From: JAEZHK01 sp040768845
GTDB lineage: Bacteria; Bacillota; Clostridia; Christensenellales; Aristaeellaceae
DNA: 64,000 nucleotides
Direction: 5' to 3'
Assembly: GCA_040768845.1 (NCBI GenBank)
Contig: JAXGME010000007.1
Location: forward strand, 124,001 to 188,000
Shown in pieces: positions 16,890-24,972 of the stretch (its first letter is position 1; every line of letters begins with the position of its first letter). The notes beneath the pieces were generated by a model. The model was not told where the DNA came from and made no database searches. It saw only the letters and a list, made by a program, of their open reading frames with translations. Position numbers and translations under genes: made by a program.

Positions 16890-17801
16890 TTGCAGATTCG
16901 CACGGATCTTGCGATGGAGGCCATCGGGCCCGAGGGCGCGCGGGGGAAGACGCAGATTCCCGGCGTTCGGGTATCGGTGTGGGAGGAAGGCGGCATTGCG
17001 ATTACCGAGGTGGTGATCGACGGGGAGGCCGGCGTCCGCACGCTGGGCAAGCCCATGGGACGCTACATCACGCTGGAGTGCGGCGCGGTGCGCACCGGCG
17101 CGCCGGAAGCCCGCCGCGCGGTATCGTCGCTTCTGGCGGAGGAGCTCACCCGCATGCTGCCCGAGGGCGACGGCCCGGTGATGGTGGTGGGCCTCGGCAA
17201 CCGGCAGGTGACGCCGGATTCCTTAGGGCCGATGACCGTCGATCGCACGCTGGTCACCCGCCATATCTTTGAGGAACTGCCCGACAGCGTGGATGCGCGC
17301 ATGCGGCCGGTGTGCGCCATTGCGCCGGGGGTTCTGGGCGTGACGGGCATCGAGACGCTGGAGATGGTTTCCGCCCTGGCGGAGCGCGTGAAGCCCCGCG
17401 CCGTCATTGCCATCGACAGCCTGGCCGCGCGGGATGCCGGGCGCATCGGCACGGCCATCCAGCTCACGGATACCGGCATCCAGCCCGGCTCCGGCGTGGG
17501 CAACCACCGCCGGGCGCTGAGCCGCGAGGCGGTGGGCGCGCGGGTGATCGCCGTGGGCGTGCCCACGGTCATCTACGCGGCCACCATCGTCCGGGACGCG
17601 CTGGAGAAGCTGGGCGGAGCGCCGGAGGACCTGGACAGGCTGACCGACGACACGCTGAAAAGTGCCACCGGCGACATGATCGTCACCCCCCGCGAGGTGG
17701 ATGACATGGTGGAGGACGTGGCGGGCATCGTGGCGCTGGGCATCAATCAGGCGCTGCACCCGGGGCTCAGCGAAGCGGAGATCGCCACGATGATGCCCTA
17801 G
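16890..17801 (+). CDS. gpr: Germination protease (spore SASP-degrading endopeptidase)
   Basis: This protein of about 303 residues is Gpr, the aspartic-type protease that degrades small acid-soluble proteins during spore germination. The opening IRTDLAMEA includes the site where the pro-enzyme is processed, and the conserved core VVGLGNRQVTPDSLGPMTV, CAIAPGVLGVTGIET and AIDSLAARDAGRIGTAIQ carries the catalytic aspartates. I chose the TTG at 16890 because GGGAGG lies seven bases ahead and the protein would then begin at the typical place. Its presence implies an endospore-forming ancestry. In many Clostridia spoIIP follows; here insertion sequences start 56 bases after the stop. Confidence 0.95.
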   Translation: MQIRTDLAMEAIGPEGARGKTQIPGVRVSVWEEGGIAITEVVIDGEAGVRTLGKPMGRYITLECGAVRTGAPEARRAVSSLLAEELTRMLPEGDGPVMVVGLGNRQVTPDSLGPMTVDRTLVTRHIFEELPDSVDARMRPVCAIAPGVLGVTGIETLEMVSALAERVKPRAVIAIDSLAARDAGRIGTAIQLTDTGIQPGSGVGNHRRALSREAVGARVIAVGVPTVIYAATIVRDALEKLGGAPEDLDRLTDDTLKSATGDMIVTPREVDDMVEDVAGIVALGINQALHPGLSEAEIATMMP

Positions 17802-17857
17802 TCGTTTACGAAATCCAACGATACATGTATAATGCAACCAGCAAGGGAGTGTTATAC

Positions 17858-18313
17858 ATGCGGACACGAAGAAACAAGGTGAACTTGGAAGCGGAGCAGC
17901 GGGCAAAATTGATGCGGATGACAAAGAACGGGAAACACAGCGCAATGGAGCTCAATCATGCCAACATACTGTTGGACTTGGATGAGAACCAGGATAGGAA
18001 GTATACCCAGAAGCAAATCGCATCCAAGTACCGTATGTGTCCGGAGACGGTCGCGAAAATTGCCCGACGATTTGTCGAGGGCGGCATGGAGAATGCTCTG
18101 GAGCGGAAAAAGCGTGAAACGCCGGCTGTCCCATCCAAGTTCACGGGAGAAGTAGAGGCGCGAATCGTAAAGCTGGCATGTTCGGCACCTCCGAAAGGAC
18201 GGAAACGCTTGGACTGCTATCATAAAACGAGACACCCACACCATCGCATCGCTGTATGCCGCTTTTCCAGCGGAGAAAGCGTTCAAGCTGGCGCAGAGGC
18301 TGTATAGCGAACC
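17858..18313 (+). pseudogene. IS630-family transposase, N-terminal part, frameshifted and deleted
   Basis: The frame from ATG 17858 encodes an IS630 DNA-binding half (MELNHANILLDLDE, KYTQKQIASKYRMCPETVAKI, RRFVEGGMENALERKKR). Near 18205 it joins, in another frame, to sequence from much later in the protein (RDTHTIASLYAAFPAEKAFKLAQRL), so the middle with the first catalytic aspartates is deleted. The coding remnant then runs into the left end of the IS256 element. It cannot be active. Confidence 0.8.
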
Positions 18314-19768
18314 GTGTAAATGGCAATAATCTCCAAATAAAGAAGGAGATGTTGACATGAGCGAGCGAGAGAAGGAACTGGTGGGATTACTGGCGGAAGA
18401 GTGCAAAGACATGAGGGATGTGCAGGCACTGCTGAAGTCGCTGTTTCAGGGAACGATCCAGGCGATGCTGGAAGGGGAGATGGACGAGCACCTGGGGTAC
18501 GAAAAGCACAGCAACCAGGGCGATCGAAGTGGAAACAGCCGAAACGGGTACGGGAAAAAGACGGTGAAATCGGAATACGGGGAACTGGAGATCAGCGTAC
18601 CGCGGGATCGGAACGGGAGCTTTGAACCGCAGGTAATCGAGAAGCGGCAAACAAAGACGGAGGATCTGGAGAGCCGCGTGATCGGGATGTACGCGAAGGG
18701 GATGAGCAATCGGGACATCGAAGATCATCTGCGGGACATCTATGGAGTGGAGGCATCCGCGAGTCTGATCAGCCGGATCACGGACAAGGTCATGCCACAG
18801 GTAGCGGAATGGCAGGCCAGAGGGCTGGACGCGGTGTACCCGATCGTGTTCCTGGATGGGATCGTGTTCAAGGTAAGGAAGGATGGGCGGGTGATCAACA
18901 AATGTGTATACTCAGTGCTGGGGATCAACCTGGAGGGGAAGAAAGAGATCCTGGGGATCTGGATGTCGGAAAACGAGAGTGCGAGTTTCTGGACGACGGT
19001 ATGCAATGAGCTGAAAAACCGCGGGGTAAAGGACATTCTGATTGCCTGCCGGGACAATCTGAGCGGGTTTTCGGAGGCGATCTCGACGGTGTTTCCCCGG
19101 ACGGAACAGCAGCTGTGCGTGATTCACCAGATCAGAAACTCTACAAAGTTTGTGCCATACAAAGACCTCAAAGCCGTGATGGCGGACTTAAAGAAGGTAT
19201 ATGGCGCGCCGACGCTGGAGGACGCGGAATACCAGCTTGAGCATTTTCGGGAGGTTTGGGGAACGAAATACCCGCAAATCCTCAAGTCCTGGGACGCGAA
19301 CTGGGCGGAGCTGTCTACGTACTTCAAATACCCCCAGGAGGTCCGCAGGCTGATCTACACGACCAACGCAGTGGAGGGATTCCACCGGATGCTTCGCAAG
19401 TTCACCAAGACCAAGTCCGTCTATCCGACCGACGATTCGATCCGCAAATCGATCTATCTGTCGATCCAAGAGATTACCAAAAAATGGACGATGCCGGTGC
19501 GCGATTGGGGTGTTATAATGGGACAGCTGATGATGTTCTTCCCCGACCGTCTGGACATCCGCCAGATTGGGTAATGCGGGGCGCTGCCCCGCCGCCCCGG
19601 AGTTTTCCGCTTTGGTTTTCCGGGGCGGCAAGAAGGCGACGAGTTCCCCCTCGCCGCCCCGCCAAACCTCGTGCGACGCTCGGGTCGTTCTCCAACGTGG
19701 CCCTATCCTGCGCACGAGTAAAAGCGGTTTTAGTATGATCTTGGCCCCATGAGATTATCCATTTACAC
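18314..19768 (+). mobile_element. IS256-family insertion sequence, intact transposase
   Basis: The ends are imperfect inverted repeats: GTGTAAATGGCAATAATCTC (18314-18333) and, inverted, GTGTAAATGGATAATCTC (19751-19768). Between them lies one transposase gene. The flanks do not show an 8- or 9-bp target duplication (left AGCGAACC, right ACTCGCGG). Both flanks instead carry the IS630 string CTGGCGCAGNGGCTG, so the present context is the product of later recombination between IS630 copies. The 190 bases after the gene are unusually GC-rich and hairpin-forming. Confidence 0.85.
18357..19574 (+). CDS. IS256-family transposase
   Basis: This 405-residue DDE transposase of the Mutator/IS256 type looks complete. 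Motifs are visible in order: LLKSLFQGTIQAMLEGEMDEHLGY (N-terminal), SGNSRNGYGKKTVKSEYGE, the first aspartate in IVFLDGI, the second in LIACRDNLSGF and the glutamate in TTNAVEGFHRMLRKFTK. The second-aspartate motif usually reads CVDGL; CRDNL keeps the aspartate. GAAGGAGATGTTGAC precedes the ATG. Its codon use and lower GC differ from the neighbours, in keeping with recent arrival. Confidence 0.95.
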   Translation: MSEREKELVGLLAEECKDMRDVQALLKSLFQGTIQAMLEGEMDEHLGYEKHSNQGDRSGNSRNGYGKKTVKSEYGELEISVPRDRNGSFEPQVIEKRQTKTEDLESRVIGMYAKGMSNRDIEDHLRDIYGVEASASLISRITDKVMPQVAEWQARGLDAVYPIVFLDGIVFKVRKDGRVINKCVYSVLGINLEGKKEILGIWMSENESASFWTTVCNELKNRGVKDILIACRDNLSGFSEAISTVFPRTEQQLCVIHQIRNSTKFVPYKDLKAVMADLKKVYGAPTLEDAEYQLEHFREVWGTKYPQILKSWDANWAELSTYFKYPQEVRRLIYTTNAVEGFHRMLRKFTKTKSVYPTDDSIRKSIYLSIQEITKKWTMPVRDWGVIMGQLMMFFPDRLDIRQIG

Positions 19769-20074
19769 ACTCGCGGGGACACTCCCCTGGCGCAGCGGCT
19801 GGAAATTCACTATACCCCCAAACATGGTAGTTGGTTGAACATCGCCGAAATTGAGTTGAGCGTCATAGAGCGTCAATGCCTTGGCCGCCGCATCCCGGAA
19901 ATTGACCTCTTGAGGCGTGAGCTGTCTGCGTGGTCGACTTCCCGAAACGGTGCGACTCGTTCCGTTAACTGGCAGTTCACCACTGCAGATGCACGGATTC
20001 GCCTGAAACGCTTATACCCTAATGCTTATACTTCGCGGACTATTAGTCGTACAGCAGTAGCCGAGCGCAAATAG
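19769..20074 (+). pseudogene. IS630-family transposase, C-terminal part
   Basis: From about 19789 the frame reads LAQRLEIHYTPKHGSWLN, then IAEIELSVIERQCLGRRI and WQFTTADARIRLKRLYP. This is the final third of an IS630 transposase with the catalytic glutamate (AEIELS). It is separated from the N-terminal part by the IS256 element and begins partly overlapping in content with it, so it may come from a second copy. The natural stop seems lost, and the frame reads on to TAG at 20072. Confidence 0.8.
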
Positions 20075-20080
20075 GCCCGC

Positions 20081-20263
20081 GACCCGTACAAGCTTTGCCA
20101 TCCGGTTGAAAATGCCTTCCTGCGCCTCAACCGTTGGCGGGGTATTGCTACCAGATGCGCCAAGCATTCCGTTCCTTTCCTCGCCGCGCTTCAAATCCGC
20201 TGCGCCGAAATCTGGATCAGCATCCTTGCATTCCTATCCTATTGTCGCCACCATCTAGCTGGT
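20081..20263 (+). pseudogene. IS5-like transposase, C-terminal remnant
   Basis: The frame DPYKLCHPVENAFLRLNRWRG, then IATRCAKHSVPFLAALQIRCA matches the end of IS5-type transposases (the HPVENAF-RLKRWRGIATRYAK block includes the catalytic glutamate). About 60 residues remain, and no terminal repeats were seen. It directly precedes the promoter of the third TetR gene. Confidence 0.72.
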
Positions 20264-20299
20264 AGACTTGATTTGCCGGTAAAAAATCCGCAAAATGGC

Positions 20300-20360
20300 T
20301 TGACAGGGCGCGCGCAAACCGCTAGACTGATAACCGGATTATCGGTATTTTGATTATCAG
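20300..20360 (+). promoter_or_regulatory. Promoter and operator of TetR copy 3
   Basis: TTGACA (20300-20305), 17 bases, TAGACT (20323-20328) is a sigma-A promoter. CTGATAA (20327-20333) and TTATCAG (20354-20360) are the arms of an inverted repeat that starts at the -10. Inner repeats GATAACCG and TTATCGGTAT suggest two overlapping half-sites. Confidence 0.82.
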
Positions 20361-20382
20361 ATGTACAGGGAGGAACCGCCAC

Positions 20383-21003
20383 GTGTCCAAACCGGATCGC
20401 TCCATCGACCCGCGCATTCTCGAAAGCGCCAAAAGGGAGTTTCTCGCTCATGGGTTTGAGCGGGCGTCGCTCAAGAGAATCTGTGAGGATGCGGAAGTGA
20501 CCACGGGCGCACTGTACAAAAGATACAAGGGAAAGGAGGAACTGTTTTGCGCCGTGGTGCAGGATACGGTTTCGGCGCTGTATGGTTTTGTGGAGAAGCG
20601 CAGCGCCGTCCCGGTGGAGCGTCTGCCGGACGACGCGTTGATTTCCGCGTGGGAGATGGGCGAAAGCATGCTGGCGTGGTTTCGTTATCTCTATCCGTAC
20701 TATGATGGTTTTGTGCTTTTGCTTACCGGTGCGGCGGGCACCCGGTACGCCAATTTTCAGCACGACTTTGCCACGAGCATGACCGTCAGAACCTACGAAT
20801 ATTTTATGGAGGCGAAACGGCGCGGCCTGGCGCACGCGGATATCTCCATGGAAGAAATGCATATTCTGCTCTCCGCATTCTGGGCGACTGTCTATGAACC
20901 GTTTATTCACGGATATACCTGGGATCAGATCGAAGCGCATAGCAAACTGATCTGCAGCCTGTTCAACTGGAATCGGGTGCTGGGCTTTACGCCGATCATG
21001 TAA
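20383..21003 (+). CDS. TetR/AcrR-family repressor (copy 3)
   Basis: This 206-residue TetR regulator has its helix-turn-helix at residues 10-58 (ILESAKREFLAHGFERASLK, then EDAEVTTGALYKRY) and a ligand domain with FVLLLTGAAGTRYANFQHDF, which mirrors the same region of TetR copies 1 and 2. I chose GTG 20383 because AGGGAGGAA lies nine bases ahead; upstream in-frame starts sit inside the operator. The promoter is a strong one overlapped by an inverted repeat, arguing for autorepression. It stands 76 bases ahead of the ABC exporter pair, which carries its own GTTAGT operator, so this gene is a second candidate for the repressor of that operator. Confidence 0.92.
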   Translation: MSKPDRSIDPRILESAKREFLAHGFERASLKRICEDAEVTTGALYKRYKGKEELFCAVVQDTVSALYGFVEKRSAVPVERLPDDALISAWEMGESMLAWFRYLYPYYDGFVLLLTGAAGTRYANFQHDFATSMTVRTYEYFMEAKRRGLAHADISMEEMHILLSAFWATVYEPFIHGYTWDQIEAHSKLICSLFNWNRVLGFTPIM

Positions 21004-21036
21004 ATCCCCTCTTGGACAAGGTTTTTTTGGCCCGTG

Positions 21037-21052
21037 GTTAGTTATGACTAAC
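21037..21052 (+). promoter_or_regulatory. Shared operator, site 4 (ABC exporter pair)
   Basis: GTTAGT (21037-21042), TATG, ACTAAC (21047-21052): a perfect 6-bp inverted repeat 26 bases before the TTG start of the first exporter gene. Confidence 0.75.
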
Positions 21053-21078
21053 GTAAATCCGCGAAGGAGGAAGCTGAT

Positions 21079-22830
21079 TTGTTTAAAAGGGTACTGGCGT
21101 ATGCCGGCGAATATCGGAAAACCACCTATGCGGCCGTTGCGGCCATGCTGGCCGGCATGGTCATGCAGGTGCTGCCATTTTGGTTCATTTACCAGATCAT
21201 CCGGCCGGTTCTGATGCGTGAGGAAATGACCGCGGGCTACGTCGCCCTGCGCATCGCCGCCATCGCGGCCTGTACGGTACTATATGCCGTACTCTATATC
21301 TGGGGTCTGGCGCTTTCCCACAACGCGGCGTACAATACGCTGAAAAATCTGCGCATCTCGCTGCAGCGCAAGCTGGAGGCTCTGCCGCTGGGCGTGATCC
21401 AGGAAAAGGGCGTGGGCGCCATAAAAAAGATGTTTATTGACGACATCGAGACCATCGAACTGCCACTGGCGCACGCCATACCGGAGGGGATTGCCAACAC
21501 GGCCGTTCCCATCCTCGTCTTTCTCGGCATGTTTCTCATCGACTGGAAGATGGCGCTCCTCGCGCTCGCCTCGCTGCCCCTTGGAGCCCTCGCCATGGCG
21601 ATCATGTACAAAAGCGGCACAGGCAAAATGGGCAACTATTACGCTTCCGCGCAGAAGATGAACAAGACCATCGTGGAGTACATCAACGGCATGGAGGTTG
21701 TCAAGGTGTTCAACCGCGACGGCGAATCCTACCACCGCTACGAGCACGACATCAAAAGCTATCGGGACTTCACGCTGGCGTGGTATAAGGTCTGCTGGCC
21801 GTGGATGGCCATTTACAACAGCATCGTGCCCTGTGTCGCCCTCTTCGTGCTGCCGGTGGGCGCGTATTTTGTGATGCAGGGGTATTCTGCGCTGCCGAAT
21901 CTGGCGCTCGCGCTGTGCATGTCCTTTGGCATCAGCGCGCCGCTTCTTCGGGTTATGGGCTTTGCGCCCACCATGGCGCGAATCAACTATACCGTTTCCA
22001 ACCTCGAAAAAATGATGAGCGAAGCGCCCTTGCAGCAGACCGACGCCCCCTTCTTGGGGAAGGGCCGCGGCGTGCGGTTTGAGGACGTGCGCTTTGCCTA
22101 CAAGGAGGCCGAAGTGCTGCATGGCGTGACGCTCGATATCCCGGAGGGCAGTCTGACCGCGCTGGTGGGTGAATCGGGCAGCGGAAAATCCACCCTCGCG
22201 AAGCTGTTGGTGCATTTTTACGACGTGACCGGAGGCGCGGTCAAAATCGGCGGACAGGACATCCGGGAAATGAGCCTGGAGGCGCTCAACGATCAAATTT
22301 CCTACGTCGCGCAGGAGCAGTTTCTGTTCAACATCAGCCTGCTCGAAAACATCCGTCTGGGAAGGCCCGGCGCGACGGACGCGGAGGTGATGGCCGCCGC
22401 TGAAAAGGCGCAGTGCGGCGAATTCCTCATCCGGCTTGAAAAGGGCATTCACTCCCTGGCGGGCGACGGCGGCAAGCAGCTCTCCGGCGGCGAGCGGCAG
22501 CGCATCTCTCTGGCGCGCGCGATTCTCAAAGACGCGCCCATCGTCGTGCTCGACGAGGCCACGGCCTTTATGGACCCGGAAAATGAGGAAAAGATGAACG
22601 CCGCCATCACGGAGATCATCCGGGGCAAGACGGTCATCGTCATCGCCCACCGGCTGAAGTCCATCATCCACGCGGATCAGATTTGCGTGCTGGACGCGGG
22701 AAATCTGGCCGCTACGGGTACACACGCGGAGCTGCTCGCAAAGAGCCCGACCTATCAAAGGCTCTGGCGCGCCGCGGAGGGCAGCGCCCGGTGGAAGGTC
22801 AGCACGCAGAAGGAGGGAGAAACGGCATGA
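21079..22830 (+). CDS. ABC exporter half-transporter (membrane domain plus ATPase), first of a pair
   Basis: This 583-residue protein is a type IV ABC exporter half: six membrane spans in residues 1-310, then an ATPase domain with Walker A GESGSGKSTL, signature LSGGERQR, Walker B IVVLDEAT and a switch histidine in VIAHR. The start is TTG with GAAGGAGGAAG ahead. It overlaps the second half-transporter by an ATGA, so the two form a heterodimer. Relatives act in siderophore, lipid or drug transport; YbtP/YbtQ-like pairs behind TetR genes are common in gut Firmicutes. The GTTAGT operator links it to the MATE and ECF units. Confidence 0.93.
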   Translation: MFKRVLAYAGEYRKTTYAAVAAMLAGMVMQVLPFWFIYQIIRPVLMREEMTAGYVALRIAAIAACTVLYAVLYIWGLALSHNAAYNTLKNLRISLQRKLEALPLGVIQEKGVGAIKKMFIDDIETIELPLAHAIPEGIANTAVPILVFLGMFLIDWKMALLALASLPLGALAMAIMYKSGTGKMGNYYASAQKMNKTIVEYINGMEVVKVFNRDGESYHRYEHDIKSYRDFTLAWYKVCWPWMAIYNSIVPCVALFVLPVGAYFVMQGYSALPNLALALCMSFGISAPLLRVMGFAPTMARINYTVSNLEKMMSEAPLQQTDAPFLGKGRGVRFEDVRFAYKEAEVLHGVTLDIPEGSLTALVGESGSGKSTLAKLLVHFYDVTGGAVKIGGQDIREMSLEALNDQISYVAQEQFLFNISLLENIRLGRPGATDAEVMAAAEKAQCGEFLIRLEKGIHSLAGDGGKQLSGGERQRISLARAILKDAPIVVLDEATAFMDPENEEKMNAAITEIIRGKTVIVIAHRLKSIIHADQICVLDAGNLAATGTHAELLAKSPTYQRLWRAAEGSARWKVSTQKEGETA

Positions 22831-24581
22831 CGGCGCTTATGCGGCGGATTTTCACCGCTTCGGGGAAATACAGGGGCAGGATCGCGTGGGCCTTTGTGTT
22901 TTCATTTCTTAAGGGGGTTCTGAAAAACGCGCCCATCGGTCTCGGCTTTTTTGTTCTTTCCGCGTTCTATTCCGGCACGGTGACGGCGGCGTTTTGCCTG
23001 GAGATCGGCCTTTCGCTGATCGCCATTCTCCTTTTCGAGATGCTGTTTCACAACATCTCCGACCGGCTGCAGTCGGCGACGGGCTTTTTGATGTTCGCCG
23101 ACAAGCGCATGGAGCTTGGCGCGCACCTGCGCAAGATGCCCATGGGGTATTTTACCGAGGGCAATATCGGCAAGATCAGCTCGGTGCTCTCCACCGACAT
23201 GGTGTTCATCGAGGAAAACTGCATGACCGTGCTGGCCGATATGATGAGCTATGTCTTTTCCCAGGGCATCCTGCTGGTGTTTTTGTTCTTCTTTAACCCC
23301 TGGCTGGGGATCGCGGGAGGGATTGTGACCTTGCTGATCCTCCTGGTGGGGCGGGGCCTCAAAAAGGAAGCGATGGCGGATTCCGATGTCCGGCAGGCGC
23401 AGCTTGAGGATTTGACCGAGTCGGTGCTTGATTTTACCGAGGGCATCGGCATCATCAAGACCTACAACCTGCTGGGCGAAAAATCGAAGGCGCTTTCCGA
23501 CAGCTTCCGGAAAACCTGCCGCGAAAGCCTTGCGTTTGAGGAAAACCATACGCCCTGGCAGCGCGGACTGAACCTGGTCTACGGCCTTGGAACGGTTCTT
23601 GTGATCGCGATCTCCGTACTTTTGTACTTTCGGGGGTCGCTGAATGCGCCCTATCTGGTGGGCATTATGCTGTTTGTGTTCGATCTCTTCGGCCCCCTCA
23701 AGGCGCTCTACGGCCAGAGCGCGCGGCTGACAGTGATGAACAGCTGCATGGACCGCATCGAGGGAGTGTTCGCGCAAAAGGAGCTGCCGGACGACGGGAC
23801 GAAGAAAATCCCCGCGCGCACGGACGCCCCCGAGGTGCGCTTTGAGAACGTCGGCTTTGCCTATGGGGAAAAGGATGTGCTGGAAAACATTTCCTTTGAT
23901 CTGAACAAAAACCAAATGCTGGCACTGGTCGGCCCCTCCGGCGGCGGCAAATCCACCATCGCAAGCCTTTTGGCCCGCTTCTGGGATGTGAAATCCGGGC
24001 GGATTCTGGTGCGCGGGCAGGACATCCGCTCCGTGCCGCTCAGCGACCTGATGGACCACATCAGCATGGTGTTCCAGCGGGTGTATCTGTTTCAGGATAC
24101 CGTCTACAACAACATCGCGATGGGCAGGCCTTCCGCCAGCCGGGAGGAAGTGATGGAGGCGGCAAAAAAAGCGCGGTGCTACGATTTTGTTATGGCGCTT
24201 CCCGAGGGCTTTGACACCGTGGTGGGCGAGGGCGGCGCCAGCCTTTCCGGCGGCGAACAGCAGCGCATCTCCATCGCCCGCTGCATCCTGAAGAACGCGC
24301 CCATCGTCATTCTGGACGAGGCCACCGCCAGCGTGGACGCGGACAACGAGAGCTACATCCAGCAGGCGATCGGCGAGCTTTGCAAAGGCAAGACGCTGCT
24401 GGTCATTGCCCATCGGCTCAACACCATTCAAAACGCCGATCAGATTCTGGTCGTCGCGGACGGCGGCATCGCGCAGCGTGGAACCCATGAGGAGCTCCTG
24501 CAAAAGGACGGCATCTATCGGCAATTTGTGGCGGCCCGCGAAAACAGCCGCGGATGGAGCCGAACGGAGAAATCGGCGTGA
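22827..24581 (+). CDS. ABC exporter half-transporter, second of a pair
   Basis: This 584-residue partner has six spans in the first 310 residues and an ATPase domain with Walker A GPSGGGKSTI, signature LSGGEQQR, Walker B IVILDEATASVD and VIAHR. The D-loop SVD and the glutamate after Walker B are canonical. In the first subunit the matching loop is DEATAFMD, so one of the two ATP sites may be less usual. The start is the ATG of the ATGA overlap at 22827; longer in-frame readings lie inside the upstream gene. The pair ends the transcription unit; a terminator lies 150 bases downstream. Confidence 0.93.
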   Translation: MTALMRRIFTASGKYRGRIAWAFVFSFLKGVLKNAPIGLGFFVLSAFYSGTVTAAFCLEIGLSLIAILLFEMLFHNISDRLQSATGFLMFADKRMELGAHLRKMPMGYFTEGNIGKISSVLSTDMVFIEENCMTVLADMMSYVFSQGILLVFLFFFNPWLGIAGGIVTLLILLVGRGLKKEAMADSDVRQAQLEDLTESVLDFTEGIGIIKTYNLLGEKSKALSDSFRKTCRESLAFEENHTPWQRGLNLVYGLGTVLVIAISVLLYFRGSLNAPYLVGIMLFVFDLFGPLKALYGQSARLTVMNSCMDRIEGVFAQKELPDDGTKKIPARTDAPEVRFENVGFAYGEKDVLENISFDLNKNQMLALVGPSGGGKSTIASLLARFWDVKSGRILVRGQDIRSVPLSDLMDHISMVFQRVYLFQDTVYNNIAMGRPSASREEVMEAAKKARCYDFVMALPEGFDTVVGEGGASLSGGEQQRISIARCILKNAPIVILDEATASVDADNESYIQQAIGELCKGKTLLVIAHRLNTIQNADQILVVADGGIAQRGTHEELLQKDGIYRQFVAARENSRGWSRTEKSA

Positions 24582-24731
24582 AACCGCAGACCCTTCGATG
24601 CGCTTTGCCCGAAGGATTTTTGCGAGGGATGCCGCCCGGGGCGTATTCGCCCTGGGCCAGGCATCCGGAGAATCATGCGCAAACGGGCATGCATTCCACA
24701 GTTCCCATCACACTCTAATTCAAGTTCAGGG

Positions 24732-24770
24732 GGTTGCCGCGCTGGAGACGTCCGGCGCGGCAGCCTTTTT
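24732..24770 (+). terminator. Terminator of the ABC exporter unit
   Basis: GGTTGCCGCGC (24732-24742) pairs with GCGCGGCAGCC (24755-24765, including one G-T pair), followed by TTTTT. The 150 bases between the stop codon and this hairpin hold no gene. Confidence 0.82.
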
Positions 24771-24905
24771 CCATTGGGAAACAAGGCAACGGCGCCACCT
24801 GCCGCTGGCCTAAAGCGCCTTGGAACGTCGCGTCCGCAACCGTAGGCCGTCGCGTTTGATTCATATCACACGGCGCTTTTGCATGTAAAGAATTGAAGAA
24901 ACTGT

Positions 24906-24957
24906 TTTACAGGCATCGAATGAGGTGTATAGTAATATTAAATTAGGAGTACCTAAT
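24906..24957 (+). promoter_or_regulatory. Promoter with DtxR/MntR-type palindrome
   Basis: TTTACA (24906-24911), 16 bases, TATAGT (24928-24933) forms a promoter. Just downstream, ATTAGG-AGTA-CCTAAT (24942-24957) is an inverted repeat of the shape bound by DtxR/MntR/IdeR repressors, here covering the start region of the metal operon. Confidence 0.82.
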
Positions 24958-24972
24958 AAAGGGGCGCTGCAG

